A stretch of 64,000 nt of DNA from Bradyrhizobium sp. WSM3983 (GCF_000473045.1 NZ_AXAY01000010.1:1-64000), one strand, 5' to 3'. Positions 24,733 through 33,713 are shown, counted from the first letter of the stretch. Notes: generated from the sequence alone by a model not told the origin. Numbers and translations: made by a program.

Positions 24733-26802
24733 ATGCTTTCGAGAACGACACGACGTCTACGCGATCGCACCGTGATCACCGCCGCGATCCTGTCGCTGAT
24801 GGGATATGACGTTTATGCGGCGGACGCCAATTCGCTCGGGGGGAGCAACAGGAACGGAGATCGGACTGAGTCGCCGATCAAGCATGTGATCGTTATCCTC
24901 GGCGAAAACCGTACGTTCGACCACGTCTTCGCCACCTATGAGCCGCATCGTCCGGGCGAGCGTGTCGACAACCTGCTCTCCAAGGGCATCATCACCAAGG
25001 ACGGCTTGCCCGGACCGAACTACGCCAAGTCGGCGCAATTCTCCGCCTTGGTCAACAACACCTACTCCATCAACCCCGGCCAGAAGGCTCCCTACAACAG
25101 CACGACCAACAAGGTGGAGGCGCCGGGAACCTCCTACGCACCGCAATCTTGCTACACCTCCGTTGATCAGGCCGCGCTCAACGGGCCCGGGTGCGTCGCA
25201 ACGCTGCAAATCGCCCAGCAGGCGGATTACGGCCTCCGCCAGCAGGATCTGCCGCTGCTCACGACGGGCGCCACAGGACTGCCGGGCAATTCGCCGGACT
25301 CGCGCATACTGGATTTCGACAATCTGCCGAACGGAGCCTATCCGCTGGTGACGCTGGCGCAGGCCGGCGAAACCCCGACCAGCCTCTACAAGACCTATGG
25401 TGGCAGCCCGGTGCACCGGTTCTACCAGATGTGGCAGCAGCTTGACTGCGATGTCACCAAGGCCACACACCACAATCCGAGCGGCTGCCAGGCCGACCTC
25501 TTCACCTTTGTGGAATCGAGCGTTTCCTCGGGGAGCAACGGCAATCCAACGCCGCACGCCCTCAAGGAAGGCGCGATCGCGCTCGGCTTCTACAATGTCG
25601 CCAAGGGCGACGCGCCCTATCTGACCGAGCTTGCGCGCAAGTACACGCTCAACGACAATTTCCACCAGAGCGTGATGGGCGGCACGTTCGCCAATCACAT
25701 GATGATCGGCTACGCCGATGCGCTCTATTATGCCGATGCTAACGGCGACCCCGCGAAGCCTGACCACGTGCTGATCCCGGGCTCCAATCCGCCGCAATAT
25801 GTCAACGAGATCGAGAACCCGAACCCGGCGCCTGGCACCAACAATTGGTATCTCAATGACGGATATGGTGGTGGCAGCTATTCGAACTGCTCCGATCCGG
25901 GCCAGCCGGGCGTTGGTCCGGTCGTCACCTACCTCAACGCCATCCATGTGCCGCCGCGCTGTGCGCCGAACGCCTACTATCTCCTGAACAACTACGTGCC
26001 GGCCTATATCGGCAGCGGCGCCACCGATCCGAACAACAACGGTCCCTTCACCTTGCCGCCTGTCATCAAGCAGCGGCACATCGGCGACGCACTGACCCAG
26101 GCCGATGTCTCCTGGGCCTATTTCGGCGAGCGCTGGAATGACTTCAAGACCGCGCCTGGTGAAGGCACCAATTTCGGCGCTCTGGACCCGGTCGCCTATC
26201 TCTATTGCAACATCTGCAATCCGTTCCTGTTCTCCGCCTCGGTCATGACCAATGCGGCGCAACGCAATGCGCACATGAAGGATACGCTCGATCTCTACGA
26301 CGCCATCGCCGATGGCAATCTTCCGGCCGTGTCTTTCGTCAAGCCGAGCACGTTCAACGACGGACATCCGTCGTCCTCGCGTGTGGATCTCTTCGAGTCC
26401 TTCACCAGGAACATCGTTGACAAGGTGAAGTCCAACAAGGAGCTGTGGAAGTCGACCGCGATTGTCATCACCATGGACGAGGGTGGCGGCTACTACGATT
26501 CCGGCTATATCCAGCCGGTCGACTTCTTCGGCGACGGCACGCGGATTCCGCTTCTCGTCGTCTCCAAATATTCGCGCGGCGGACACATGTCGCATGAATA
26601 TGGCGATCACGTTTCGATCACCAAGTTCATCGAGCGCAACTGGCATCTCAAGCCGCTCGGGCCCAAGACGCGCGACACGCTGCCCAACCCGATAGCGTCG
26701 GACGACAATCCCTATGTTCCCGTCAACCGGCCCGCGATCAGCGATCTCTTCGGCGATTTCAACTTTGCCGATCGTCGCGACAATGACCGCGACGACGACT
26801 GA
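24733..26802 (+). CDS. Secreted phosphoesterase / phospholipase C family protein
   Basis: The 689-residue protein has an N-terminal signal (residues about 1-30, ...YDVYAAD). The phosphoesterase family (PF04185-type) marks follow: HVIVILGENRTFDHVFATY with Glu58-Asn59, VSFVKPSTFNDGHPSS, VITMDEGGGYYD and VSKYSRGGHMSHEYGDHVSITKFIERNW. These residues form the two-metal site in acid phosphatase AcpA and phospholipase C relatives. It is exported and probably releases phosphate from phospholipids or phosphate esters. The C-terminus is Asp/Arg-rich. An ATG follows GAGGGG. A hairpin after the stop looks like its terminator. Confidence 0.85.
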   Translation: MLSRTTRRLRDRTVITAAILSLMGYDVYAADANSLGGSNRNGDRTESPIKHVIVILGENRTFDHVFATYEPHRPGERVDNLLSKGIITKDGLPGPNYAKSAQFSALVNNTYSINPGQKAPYNSTTNKVEAPGTSYAPQSCYTSVDQAALNGPGCVATLQIAQQADYGLRQQDLPLLTTGATGLPGNSPDSRILDFDNLPNGAYPLVTLAQAGETPTSLYKTYGGSPVHRFYQMWQQLDCDVTKATHHNPSGCQADLFTFVESSVSSGSNGNPTPHALKEGAIALGFYNVAKGDAPYLTELARKYTLNDNFHQSVMGGTFANHMMIGYADALYYADANGDPAKPDHVLIPGSNPPQYVNEIENPNPAPGTNNWYLNDGYGGGSYSNCSDPGQPGVGPVVTYLNAIHVPPRCAPNAYYLLNNYVPAYIGSGATDPNNNGPFTLPPVIKQRHIGDALTQADVSWAYFGERWNDFKTAPGEGTNFGALDPVAYLYCNICNPFLFSASVMTNAAQRNAHMKDTLDLYDAIADGNLPAVSFVKPSTFNDGHPSSSRVDLFESFTRNIVDKVKSNKELWKSTAIVITMDEGGGYYDSGYIQPVDFFGDGTRIPLLVVSKYSRGGHMSHEYGDHVSITKFIERNWHLKPLGPKTRDTLPNPIASDDNPYVPVNRPAISDLFGDFNFADRRDNDRDDD

Positions 26803-26823
26803 CCGCAACTGACGCGTCCACCG

Positions 26824-26857
26824 ATCGACCCGGGGGCTGATTGGCCACCGGGTCGAT
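26824..26857 (+). terminator. Terminator-like hairpin after the phosphoesterase gene
   Basis: ATCGACCCGG (26824-26833) pairs with CCGGGTCGAT (26848-26857) around a 14-base loop, followed by TTCATC. The stem is strong but the T-run is short. Confidence 0.5.
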
Positions 26858-26889
26858 TTCATCACTCGTCGTGTCATGGAGTCATTTGC

Positions 26890-28449
26890 GTGGATGTTGC
26901 GCTCTCAGGGAGTGCCGCTTCGATCGACGTCGCGCGTGATGCGTTTGCCGGAGGCGACGTGGGTGCCGCGGAACAGATCTGCGCCAGAATTCTCGGCCAA
27001 AATCCCTCCGAGTGGCGTGCCTGGGCGCTGCTGACAGAGACCGCGCTACTGCGGGGCAGGCAGGATGCAGCGGCCGTCAGCCTCGATCGGGCCGTCGCTC
27101 TGGCGCCGACAAACCCGATTGTGCTGGTGTTGCGCGCGAAATGCCTGTTCATGACTGGTGATACGCGCCAGGCCTGTGCGGCGACCGACGTCGCGGCACA
27201 GCATCTCGACGATGCGCCGGATGCGCTCGATGCGGTCGGTGCGATGTTCGGTCTGCTCGGGCTACAGCAACGGGCGAGAGAGCTCTTTCGCCGCGCCGTC
27301 CTCGGGCAGCCGGATGTGCCGCAATATCTTTTCAACCTGGCCGCTACCGAGCGGATGATCGGCGCACTCGGCGATGCCGAAGCGCATTGCGACGCGGCCA
27401 TCGCCAGCGACCGCCATTACGGCCTTGCACACTATTTGCGGTCGGACCTGCGTATCCAGAGCCCCGATCGCAATCATATCGACGAGATGGAGGCGCTGAT
27501 CGGAGAGGGAGGTTTGTCTGCTCCGAGTGAGATCATGCTGCGCTTTGCGCTCGGCAAAGAGTGCGAGGACATCGAGCTCTGGGGGCGCGCCTTCGATCAT
27601 GTCGAGGCTGGCTGCGACCTGCAGCGCCGGTCGCTTTCTCGCGAGCCCGCCGCCGAAATTGGCGAGATCGATGCCATCATCCAGGCGCACACGCGACGCT
27701 GGATCGAAGTAGCGCCGCGCGGCTACGCCGATGCCGCGCCTGTCTTCGTCACCGGCCTGCCGCGCACCGGCACGACGCTGGTAGAGCGCATCGTCGCGAG
27801 CCACTCGGCGATGCATTCGGCTGGCGAGACCGGCGCGTTCGCAGCCGAGATGCGCCGCGCCATGGCAGAGCGGCCGGGCGGCCGCGACCCCGAAGGCATC
27901 GGCAGGCGCTATCTGGATTCGGCCGCCGCGCTTCGCGTGCCAGCCAATGTGCGTTTCATCGACAAGTCGCTGGAGAATTACCTCTATTGTGGTCTCATCC
28001 ACGCGGCGCTACCGTCCGCGAAGATCGTCCTCGTGCAGCGGCATCCGATGGACGCGTGCTGGGCGATCTACAAGGCGCACTTCCGCGGCAAGTTCTCGTT
28101 CTCATATCAGCAGACCGAGCTTGCGGACTATTATCTTGCGTACCGCCGTCTGTCGCGGCACTGGCGCACCGTGCTGCCAGCGAATACACTCATGGAAATC
28201 AACTACGAGGACATTGTGCGGGATCAGGCGACGGCAAGCCGGGATATCATCGACTTTCTCGGGCTTCCCTGGGAAGATGGGGTGATGCGCTTTCATGAAA
28301 GCCAGGCGCCATCGGCGACTGCCAGCGCCGTTCAGGTGCGCCGGCCGGTCTACGCGTCTTCGGTTGGAAAATGGCGTCACCATGCCGAACGGTTGAGACC
28401 GCTCCGTGAACGCTTGGCACGCGAGATTCCGGAAGCGGAGCTGGCGTGA
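26890..28449 (+). CDS. TPR-domain sulfotransferase
   Basis: The 519-residue protein combines N-terminal tetratricopeptide-like repeats (about residues 10-180, helical pairs such as WRAWALLTETALLRGR) with a sulfotransferase domain. The PAPS 5-phosphate loop is GLPRTGTTLVERI (289-301), and the later FIDKSLENY and VQRHPMDACWAIYK segments fit the 3-phosphate site and its helix. It starts with GTG at 26890, with GGAG about seven bases upstream. It would transfer sulfate from PAPS to an unknown acceptor, perhaps a glycolipid or protein bound by the TPRs. Its stop overlaps the next gene (GTGA), a small secreted STN-like protein, so the two are expressed together. Confidence 0.85.
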   Translation: MDVALSGSAASIDVARDAFAGGDVGAAEQICARILGQNPSEWRAWALLTETALLRGRQDAAAVSLDRAVALAPTNPIVLVLRAKCLFMTGDTRQACAATDVAAQHLDDAPDALDAVGAMFGLLGLQQRARELFRRAVLGQPDVPQYLFNLAATERMIGALGDAEAHCDAAIASDRHYGLAHYLRSDLRIQSPDRNHIDEMEALIGEGGLSAPSEIMLRFALGKECEDIELWGRAFDHVEAGCDLQRRSLSREPAAEIGEIDAIIQAHTRRWIEVAPRGYADAAPVFVTGLPRTGTTLVERIVASHSAMHSAGETGAFAAEMRRAMAERPGGRDPEGIGRRYLDSAAALRVPANVRFIDKSLENYLYCGLIHAALPSAKIVLVQRHPMDACWAIYKAHFRGKFSFSYQQTELADYYLAYRRLSRHWRTVLPANTLMEINYEDIVRDQATASRDIIDFLGLPWEDGVMRFHESQAPSATASAVQVRRPVYASSVGKWRHHAERLRPLRERLAREIPEAELA

Positions 28450-28877
28450 CGATGCTGCGACCATCGATGCTCCTCGTGATCGCGTCTGCTGTCCTCCTGG
28501 CCTTCGGTCGAGCCGCGTCAGCCGAGGTGAAGGTCGAAGGTCGGCCGGAGGCCGTGCATCTCGAAGTCCAGAGCGCTTCGCTCCGCGATGTGCTAACGGC
28601 ACTGCAAGAGCGCTTCAACCTGCGTTATCGCACCGCCGATGCGCTCGACACGCCGACGACGGGAGTCTTCGATGGACCCTTGCGGCGCGTGGTGGCCCGG
28701 CTCCTCGGCGGCCATGACTATGCGATGCAGGTCACCGCTGACGGCCTCGACGTACTGGTGCTGGCGCCGCAACAACCCGGCGCCGCCCCGGTCGCTGCGG
28801 TGACGCCGGCAAATGCGGCCAGGCCTCCGCTAACGGCCCCGGAACGCAGGCATTTCGAGCGCGGGCACCTGCGCTAG
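28446..28877 (+). CDS. Small secreted STN-domain-like protein
   Basis: The 143-residue protein has a signal peptide (to about residue 26, AASAEVK). A segment (residues 40-108) follows, SASLRDVLTALQERFNLRYR ... RVVARLLGGHDYAM ... LDVLVLAP, which looks like the STN domain of secretins and TonB receptors. The tail is Pro/Ala-rich. The GTG at 28446 overlaps the sulfotransferase stop; an ATG at 28452 is an alternative. No secretin or TonB receptor barrel follows, so the domain is free-standing in the periplasm, coupled to a sulfotransferase gene. Confidence 0.65.
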   Translation: MTMLRPSMLLVIASAVLLAFGRAASAEVKVEGRPEAVHLEVQSASLRDVLTALQERFNLRYRTADALDTPTTGVFDGPLRRVVARLLGGHDYAMQVTADGLDVLVLAPQQPGAAPVAAVTPANAARPPLTAPERRHFERGHLR

Positions 28878-28904
28878 GACGAACGACAGCGCCTTAGCCC
28901 GCGG

Positions 28905-29140
28905 TCACATCCACCAGCTCGCCGCCCTCGAGAACCTCGGCTGCCTTGGCGCCGATTGCCGGTGGTACCGTGCGCCAGCACGGTGCCATCGAAATTGACG
29001 ATCAAGCCTTCGCCGATGGAATCGAACGAGCCGTCGAGCCGCACATGCAGGCCTTTGCGAAGACGATAGTCTTGCTCGGTTGGGCCGCCGGCCCCAAAGA
29101 CATGCCTTCGCCCATTGTTGCGCCGCGACGTGCCTCAAGT
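28905..29140 (-). pseudogene. Possible decayed nitrilase/amidase fragment
   Basis: On the minus strand one frame reads as a fragment with EGLIVNFDGTVLAHG, close to the strand found in aliphatic amidases and formamidases (ESxIVNFDGTTL as I remember it), preceded by DYRLRKGLHVRLDGSFDS. No intact start or complete open frame exists, and the reading runs out of frame toward the 3' end, as expected for a gene relic. This is a by-eye match over some 50 residues and could be chance. Confidence 0.3.
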
Positions 29141-29166
29141 CTCGGCTTGACCCTCCAATCCACCCA

Positions 29167-29184
29167 ATGTCAGACTTATGACAT
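29167..29184. promoter_or_regulatory. TetR autoregulatory operator candidate
   Basis: ATGTCAGACTTATGACAT is an inverted repeat with two perfect 6-base arms (ATGTCA-N6-TGACAT). It overlaps the first bases of the TetR start codon. That position and size are typical of TetR-family operators. A TTGACC -35-like hexamer lies at 29147-29152. Confidence 0.45.
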
Positions 29185-29845
29185 GAGTACAGCAAGGCGA
29201 CATATCGCCAGCCTTCGCGACGAATATGCCGAGATGACGCGGCAGCGCATCGTTGCGGCGTTTGTCGAGACTCTGGAGGATGAAGCTGCCGACGACATTT
29301 CCATGGCCGCGGTGGCCAAGCGTGCGAAGGTGGCCGAGCGGACCATCTATCGGCACTTCAAAACCCGCGCGGAGCTGTTCGCGGCGGCCGGCGAATGGAT
29401 CGAGGACAACGTCTTCAGCTACATTCCCTTCACTTCGCCCGACGAACTGCCCGAGATCTTCCGCAAGCTGTGCAAGCGGTTCGACCGTCATCCGCATCTG
29501 GCGCGCGCCATTGCGATGACTCGGGCGGGCCGCCGGGTGCGCGCCGGCTTCCGGCGGCACCTGATCGACCAGCATCGCAAGGCGATGGCGCCGCTGGTGC
29601 GGCATCTCCCCGCGAAGGACGTCCGCCAGGCGGAGGCGCTCGCGTCCTACCTCAACAACGTGCTGGCCTGGAACGCGATGCGCGAGGATTTCGGCATGAC
29701 GAGCAGCGAGATCGCCGATGCCATCGAGTGGGCGCTCACGACCCTCCTGAAGGACGTTCGGCAGCGCGATGCAGCCGCCGCGCGCGGCGGCAAGGCCGGC
29801 AAATCGCCGAGGAAGCGGACCGGGGCTGCGAAAGTACCGGCATAG
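29183..29845 (+). CDS. TetR/AcrR family regulator
   Basis: The 220-residue repressor has an N-terminal TetR helix-turn-helix: TRQRIVAAFVETLED, then ISMAAVAKRAKVAERTIYRHFKTRAELF (about residues 35-65). The C-terminal ligand domain resembles no specific subfamily and ends in a basic tail. The ATG at 29183 sits inside the palindrome at 29167-29184 and lacks a Shine-Dalgarno match, so the mRNA may be leaderless; the 79 upstream in-frame residues look non-coding. Thirteen bases after its stop begins the adenine deaminase gene, followed by a purine permease, so it probably regulates purine uptake and deamination. Confidence 0.88.
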   Translation: MSTARRHIASLRDEYAEMTRQRIVAAFVETLEDEAADDISMAAVAKRAKVAERTIYRHFKTRAELFAAAGEWIEDNVFSYIPFTSPDELPEIFRKLCKRFDRHPHLARAIAMTRAGRRVRAGFRRHLIDQHRKAMAPLVRHLPAKDVRQAEALASYLNNVLAWNAMREDFGMTSSEIADAIEWALTTLLKDVRQRDAAAARGGKAGKSPRKRTGAAKVPA

Positions 29846-29858
29846 AGCGAGGCAGGTC

Positions 29859-31724
29859 ATGAATGCGACACCCGACGATCTCCTGATCAACGCGCCCGAC
29901 GAGGTTCGCATCCGGCAGGACCTGGTTCTGACGTCGCTCGGTCGCCGCCCGGCCGATCGCGCCTTGCGGGTCGGCAAGTTGCTTGATGTGCACAGCCGCA
30001 CCTGGAGCGAGGATCAGGAGATCGTCTTCAAGGGCCGGCGTATCGCGTGGGTGGGGCCAGCCGGAAGTTATCCCGGCGAGGTCCGCGAGCGTGTGCATCG
30101 GCCGGATCTCGCGGCCGTGCCCGGCTTTGGTGAGGTCCACAAGCATATCGAAAGCTCGCATCTGACGCCGGAATGGGAGGCGGCGCTGGTGCTGCCGCAT
30201 GGCAATACCTGGACTTGCGAGGCAAGCCACGAATTCTCCAATGTCAATGGCGCCCGCAATCTCGAATTCTGGTTCGAGGCACGCCGACGCGGCTCGCCAC
30301 TCAAGATCTTTCCGCAGCCCGGCTCGGCGGTGCCGCCGACTGCGTATGAATGGCGCGGCGGCTGGTATGGCCACGATGAGCAGGCGCGCTTCATGAGCGA
30401 AAGCCTGATGGTCACCGGCCTCGACGAAGTCATGGACTGGCCGGCGGTGTGGAATCCCGACAACCCGTCCTACAAGCGGCTCTGGGGCATGATCGAGGCG
30501 ACGTTCGCAGCGCGCGGCGTCGTCGAAGGCCACGCCTCGGGCCTGCGGGACCTGCCCTCCATCAACGCCTTTGCCGCGGCCGGGCTCGCCTCCGATCACG
30601 AAGTGCAGACTCCGGAGGAAACCTGGGACAAGCTCACCCGCGGCTTGTTCGTCGAGCTGCGAGTCTATGCCATGGACGAGATCGTGAAATGGCTGCTCGC
30701 GAAGGGTTTGCAAGACTGGTCGCAGATCGCGTTCACCACGGATGACCGCAGTGCCAGCCATACGCTGGAGCTTGGCGCCAGCGATCACAATGCGCGGGTC
30801 GCGATCGAGGCCGGCCTTGCGCCGGAAATCGCAATCCAGTGTCTCACCATCAATCCGGCGCGGCACATGCGCCTCACGCCGTTCGTCGGCAGCCTGGCTC
30901 CGGGGCGCTTCGGCGACGTCGTGCTGCTGTCGGATGTTGCCAAGCTCACGATCGCCGAGGTGTGGGCCGATGGCGCGCAGGTCTCCGACGGCAGGCGTTA
31001 TCTCGGCGGAGTGCCGGCGATCGAATGGCCAGAGTGGGCGACCAAGACGGTCAATATCAAGCGCACGATCAAGCCTGAGGATTTCGAGCTGCGGGCTGAG
31101 CCTGGCCGGGCCACGATGAAAGCGGCGGTGATCCGCCCCTTCCATTGGCATCCTGAGTTCTACACCCTCGAATTGCCGGTCCGTGACGGTGCCGTGCAGC
31201 GCGACGAGAGCGAGGCCGTCACCAAATTTGCCATCGTCGACCGTTTTTCCGGCGATGGTCGCGTCGCAAAGATGTTTTGGCGCGGTTGTGGACCGCGCAC
31301 GCCGGAGACCGCGGTCGCCTGCTCGGTGGCGCACGACAAGCACAACATCTGGGTGGTCGGCTCGTCCGACGCGGCGATGGCAAAGGCGGTGAACGCGCTG
31401 ATCGAGCTTCAGGGTGGCTGGGCGCTGGTGCGCGAGGGCGAGCTCGTTGCCACCGTGCGTTTCGAGGTCGGCGGGCTGATGAGCTGTCGTTCGGCGCAAG
31501 CGCTCGATGCCGAGATGCAGGCGCTTTATGCGGAAGGTCGCAAGGTCGACTGGATGTACGAGCCGACGTTCCGGCCGCGCTGGTATCCGGGATTTCCGGA
31601 GAGGCTCATGTTTGCGACGCTGACCTGTGCGCCTTGGAGCTGGGTGCTGGTGGCGCCGTGCGAGCAGGCGCCGCTCGGTTTCATTAACGTGCAGACCGGC
31701 GAAGCGCATCCGGTGGTCTGGTAG
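29859..31724 (+). CDS. ade: Adenine deaminase family protein
   Basis: The 621-residue amidohydrolase has the adenine-deaminase layout: an N-terminal metal domain with VPGFGEVHKHIESSHLT (His94, His96), HGNTWTCEASHEF (His114, His124), VEGHASG, SDHEVQTPEE and TTDDRSASH, then a C-terminal adenine-deaminase domain (GGLMSCRSAQ). Compared with the usual DxHxHIESS the first Asp is replaced by Glu (GEVHKH), and HGTTT/DPHEI is altered to HGNTW/ASHEF. It is therefore a divergent branch that may use a modified substrate. It lies between a TetR gene and an NCS2 permease gene with 13-base gaps, giving an uptake-and-deamination operon (adenine to hypoxanthine). Confidence 0.82.
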   Translation: MNATPDDLLINAPDEVRIRQDLVLTSLGRRPADRALRVGKLLDVHSRTWSEDQEIVFKGRRIAWVGPAGSYPGEVRERVHRPDLAAVPGFGEVHKHIESSHLTPEWEAALVLPHGNTWTCEASHEFSNVNGARNLEFWFEARRRGSPLKIFPQPGSAVPPTAYEWRGGWYGHDEQARFMSESLMVTGLDEVMDWPAVWNPDNPSYKRLWGMIEATFAARGVVEGHASGLRDLPSINAFAAAGLASDHEVQTPEETWDKLTRGLFVELRVYAMDEIVKWLLAKGLQDWSQIAFTTDDRSASHTLELGASDHNARVAIEAGLAPEIAIQCLTINPARHMRLTPFVGSLAPGRFGDVVLLSDVAKLTIAEVWADGAQVSDGRRYLGGVPAIEWPEWATKTVNIKRTIKPEDFELRAEPGRATMKAAVIRPFHWHPEFYTLELPVRDGAVQRDESEAVTKFAIVDRFSGDGRVAKMFWRGCGPRTPETAVACSVAHDKHNIWVVGSSDAAMAKAVNALIELQGGWALVREGELVATVRFEVGGLMSCRSAQALDAEMQALYAEGRKVDWMYEPTFRPRWYPGFPERLMFATLTCAPWSWVLVAPCEQAPLGFINVQTGEAHPVVW

Positions 31725-31737
31725 GGGGAGGACTGCG

Positions 31738-33129
31738 ATGAACGAGATGACGAAGCCGCAGGCTGGTCCCGCCGAGCCGGCACCGCGCGCAGCCTCGGGA
31801 CTGCTCGATCGGACCTTTGGCCTCACAGAGCGTGGCACGAGCGTCGGCCGCGAGGTGATGGCCGGCGCGACGACGTTCGCGGCGATGGCCTATATCATCG
31901 CCGTGAACCCGGCGATCATGTCCAACACCGGGATGGACCGTGCCGATCTTGTCAGCGCCACGGCGCTCGCCGCGATCTTTGGCTCGGTGATGATGGGGCT
32001 GTGGGCCAATCTGCCGCTTGCGGTGGCGCCCGCGATGGGCTCGAACGTCATCTTCACCTATGTCATCGTCAAGCAGATGGGCATGCCCTGGCAGGGCGCA
32101 CTCGCAATGGTCGCCTTCACCGGCGTGCTGTTCCTGATCCTCAGCCTGTCGAAGCTGCGCGAGAAAGTCGCGAAGGACGTGCCGGAAGCGCTGAAGATCG
32201 GCATCCAGGCGGCTGTCGGTACCCTCATCGTCTTCATTGCGCTACGGGGCGCCGGATTCGTGGTGCAGAATCCGTCAACCTATATCGCCATGGGCTCCTT
32301 GCGCAGCCCGCCGGTCCTGCTGACGCTGTTCGGTCTCCTGCTCACGCCGGTGCTGGTGGTGCGCCGGGTGCCGGCGGCGCTGATCCTGTCGATCGCGGTG
32401 CTCACGCTGATCGGCTTCTTCGTCCCAAGCGCCAACGGCAAGATGGTGACGTCAGTGCCATCAGCCATCATGGCGTGGCCGCGCTGGCCGACCAGCACCT
32501 TCATGGCGCTCGACATCGGCTATCTCTTCAGCCATTTCGTCGTCGCGCTGCCGCTGCTGTTCTATTTCCTGTGCGCCGAATTCTTCTCAACGCTGGGCAC
32601 GCTGATCGGCGTAACGGGGGCCGCCAATTTGCGCAAGCCCGACGGCTCGATCCCGAATGCCACCGCCGCATTTGCGACCGATGCGACGGCTTCAATCGTC
32701 GGGCCGCTGCTCGGAACCTCCGTCGTCACGGCCTATATCGAATCCATCACCGGTGTGCAGGCCGGCGGTCGCACCGGCCTGACCTCGTTGACCGTTGCGG
32801 GATTCTTCTTTCTCGCGCTGTTCTTCTGGCCGATCTTCGTCATCATCCCGCCGCAAGCGACCGCGCCCGCACTGGTGCTCGTCGGCGTGCTCATGATGCA
32901 AGGACTTGCCCGCATCGACATGACCGATCTCGTCAACGCCGTTTCAATCGTGCTGACGCTGCTGATCACCGTGTTGACCAACAACCTCATCAACGGAATG
33001 GCGCTGGGCACGCTGAGCTACATCGCTCTGGAAGTGGCAGTCGGCCGGCGGTCGCAGATTCCGGCGATGGTGTGGGGACTCGGGGTTGTCTTCGTCGCAT
33101 ATGCGATCGTGATCGCACAGATCTTTTGA
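31738..33129 (+). CDS. NCS2 purine permease (AzgA-like)
   Basis: The 463-residue membrane protein has about twelve to fourteen hydrophobic segments. NCS2/AzgA-type marks are visible: GATTFAAMAYIIAVNP, PAMGSNVIFTY, EFFSTLGTLIGVTGAANL and TSVVTAYIESITGVQAGGRTGLTSL. Relatives carry adenine, guanine or hypoxanthine with protons across the inner membrane. A strong GGGGGAGG precedes the ATG at 31738. As the third gene after the TetR regulator and adenine deaminase, it most likely imports adenine or hypoxanthine. Confidence 0.9.
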   Translation: MNEMTKPQAGPAEPAPRAASGLLDRTFGLTERGTSVGREVMAGATTFAAMAYIIAVNPAIMSNTGMDRADLVSATALAAIFGSVMMGLWANLPLAVAPAMGSNVIFTYVIVKQMGMPWQGALAMVAFTGVLFLILSLSKLREKVAKDVPEALKIGIQAAVGTLIVFIALRGAGFVVQNPSTYIAMGSLRSPPVLLTLFGLLLTPVLVVRRVPAALILSIAVLTLIGFFVPSANGKMVTSVPSAIMAWPRWPTSTFMALDIGYLFSHFVVALPLLFYFLCAEFFSTLGTLIGVTGAANLRKPDGSIPNATAAFATDATASIVGPLLGTSVVTAYIESITGVQAGGRTGLTSLTVAGFFFLALFFWPIFVIIPPQATAPALVLVGVLMMQGLARIDMTDLVNAVSIVLTLLITVLTNNLINGMALGTLSYIALEVAVGRRSQIPAMVWGLGVVFVAYAIVIAQIF

Positions 33130-33137
33130 CGCGTACG

Positions 33138-33359
33138 TTAAGCCGCGAGGTCCAGCAACCGGCATGATCCGCGCACCAGCACCTTGCGTCCGATGGGAGT
33201 CATCGCGGGCACGCCATCATCAATGACAACGAGACCAAGCTTGACGAGGCTGTCGACGAGATAGGCCTTCGAGAGGCGATTGTTCGCTACGGGATTACGA
33301 AGTGTGCGCAGGGCTGCCCATTGATCCGGCGAAAGATCGAAGTCGAAGTCGTCGTTCAT
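33138..33359 (-). CDS. Small conserved-type protein of unknown function
   Basis: The 73-residue product begins with an acidic stretch (MNDDFDFDLSPDQW). A helical, winged-helix-like pattern follows, with LSKAYLVDSLVKLGLV and MTPIGRKVLVRGS, where the G-P-x-x-T-x-x-G arrangement resembles the wing of small DNA-binding proteins. A GAGG ribosome site lies five bases before the ATG. It is convergent with the purine permease gene and eight bases away. No family name is known to me. Confidence 0.6.
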   Translation of the reverse strand: MNDDFDFDLSPDQWAALRTLRNPVANNRLSKAYLVDSLVKLGLVVIDDGVPAMTPIGRKVLVRGSCRLLDLAA

Positions 33360-33713
33360 GTTGCCTCAAGCGATAGTCACGTTCGTGCGCCCCTGTTAGC
33401 GGCGCTGCATGAAGACCATGCGACGACAATGAGTCGGGAATTCGGTGAGCTGTTTAGAACTTCTCTTCACGAATTGCCGCAGTCCGTTGCGCCACAATAG
33501 TTAAGATCGTTCGGACACGATTATCGTCCCGGTCTCTGATCACTAATTGATGATCTTCATTTGATGTTGCGCTGCGACGACCGCAGTGCACGGGAAGCGC
33601 TGCTGTCTCATTTTGCGTCACGATATGCACAGAAATGGTGAGACCTTGGGTTCGTGCTTCTGCTACGTTGATTCGCTGGGAACGGCTTCACACGACGACA
33701 GGAGTGTGAGAGC
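33360..33713. other. Intergenic region, no gene seen
   Basis: About 350 bases separate two divergent small genes. The region is comparatively A+T-rich (33430-33640) and presumably holds both promoters. No clear hexamer pair, EcfG or sigma-54 element at correct spacing was found, and no convincing small open frame. Confidence 0.5.

Noticed and set aside
24757-26877. 706-codon minus-strand frame opposite the phosphoesterase gene
   Set aside because: No leader or motif, antisense codon shadow; the plus-strand protein has signal peptide and metal-site motifs.
28946-29182. N-terminal extension of the TetR gene
   Set aside because: The 79 extra residues are antisense to the amidase-like relic, and the HTH domain starts normally from the ATG at 29183.
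29736-31838. 700-codon minus-strand frame opposite adenine deaminase
   Set aside because: Composition typical of an antisense shadow; the plus strand has the family motifs and a proper ribosome site.
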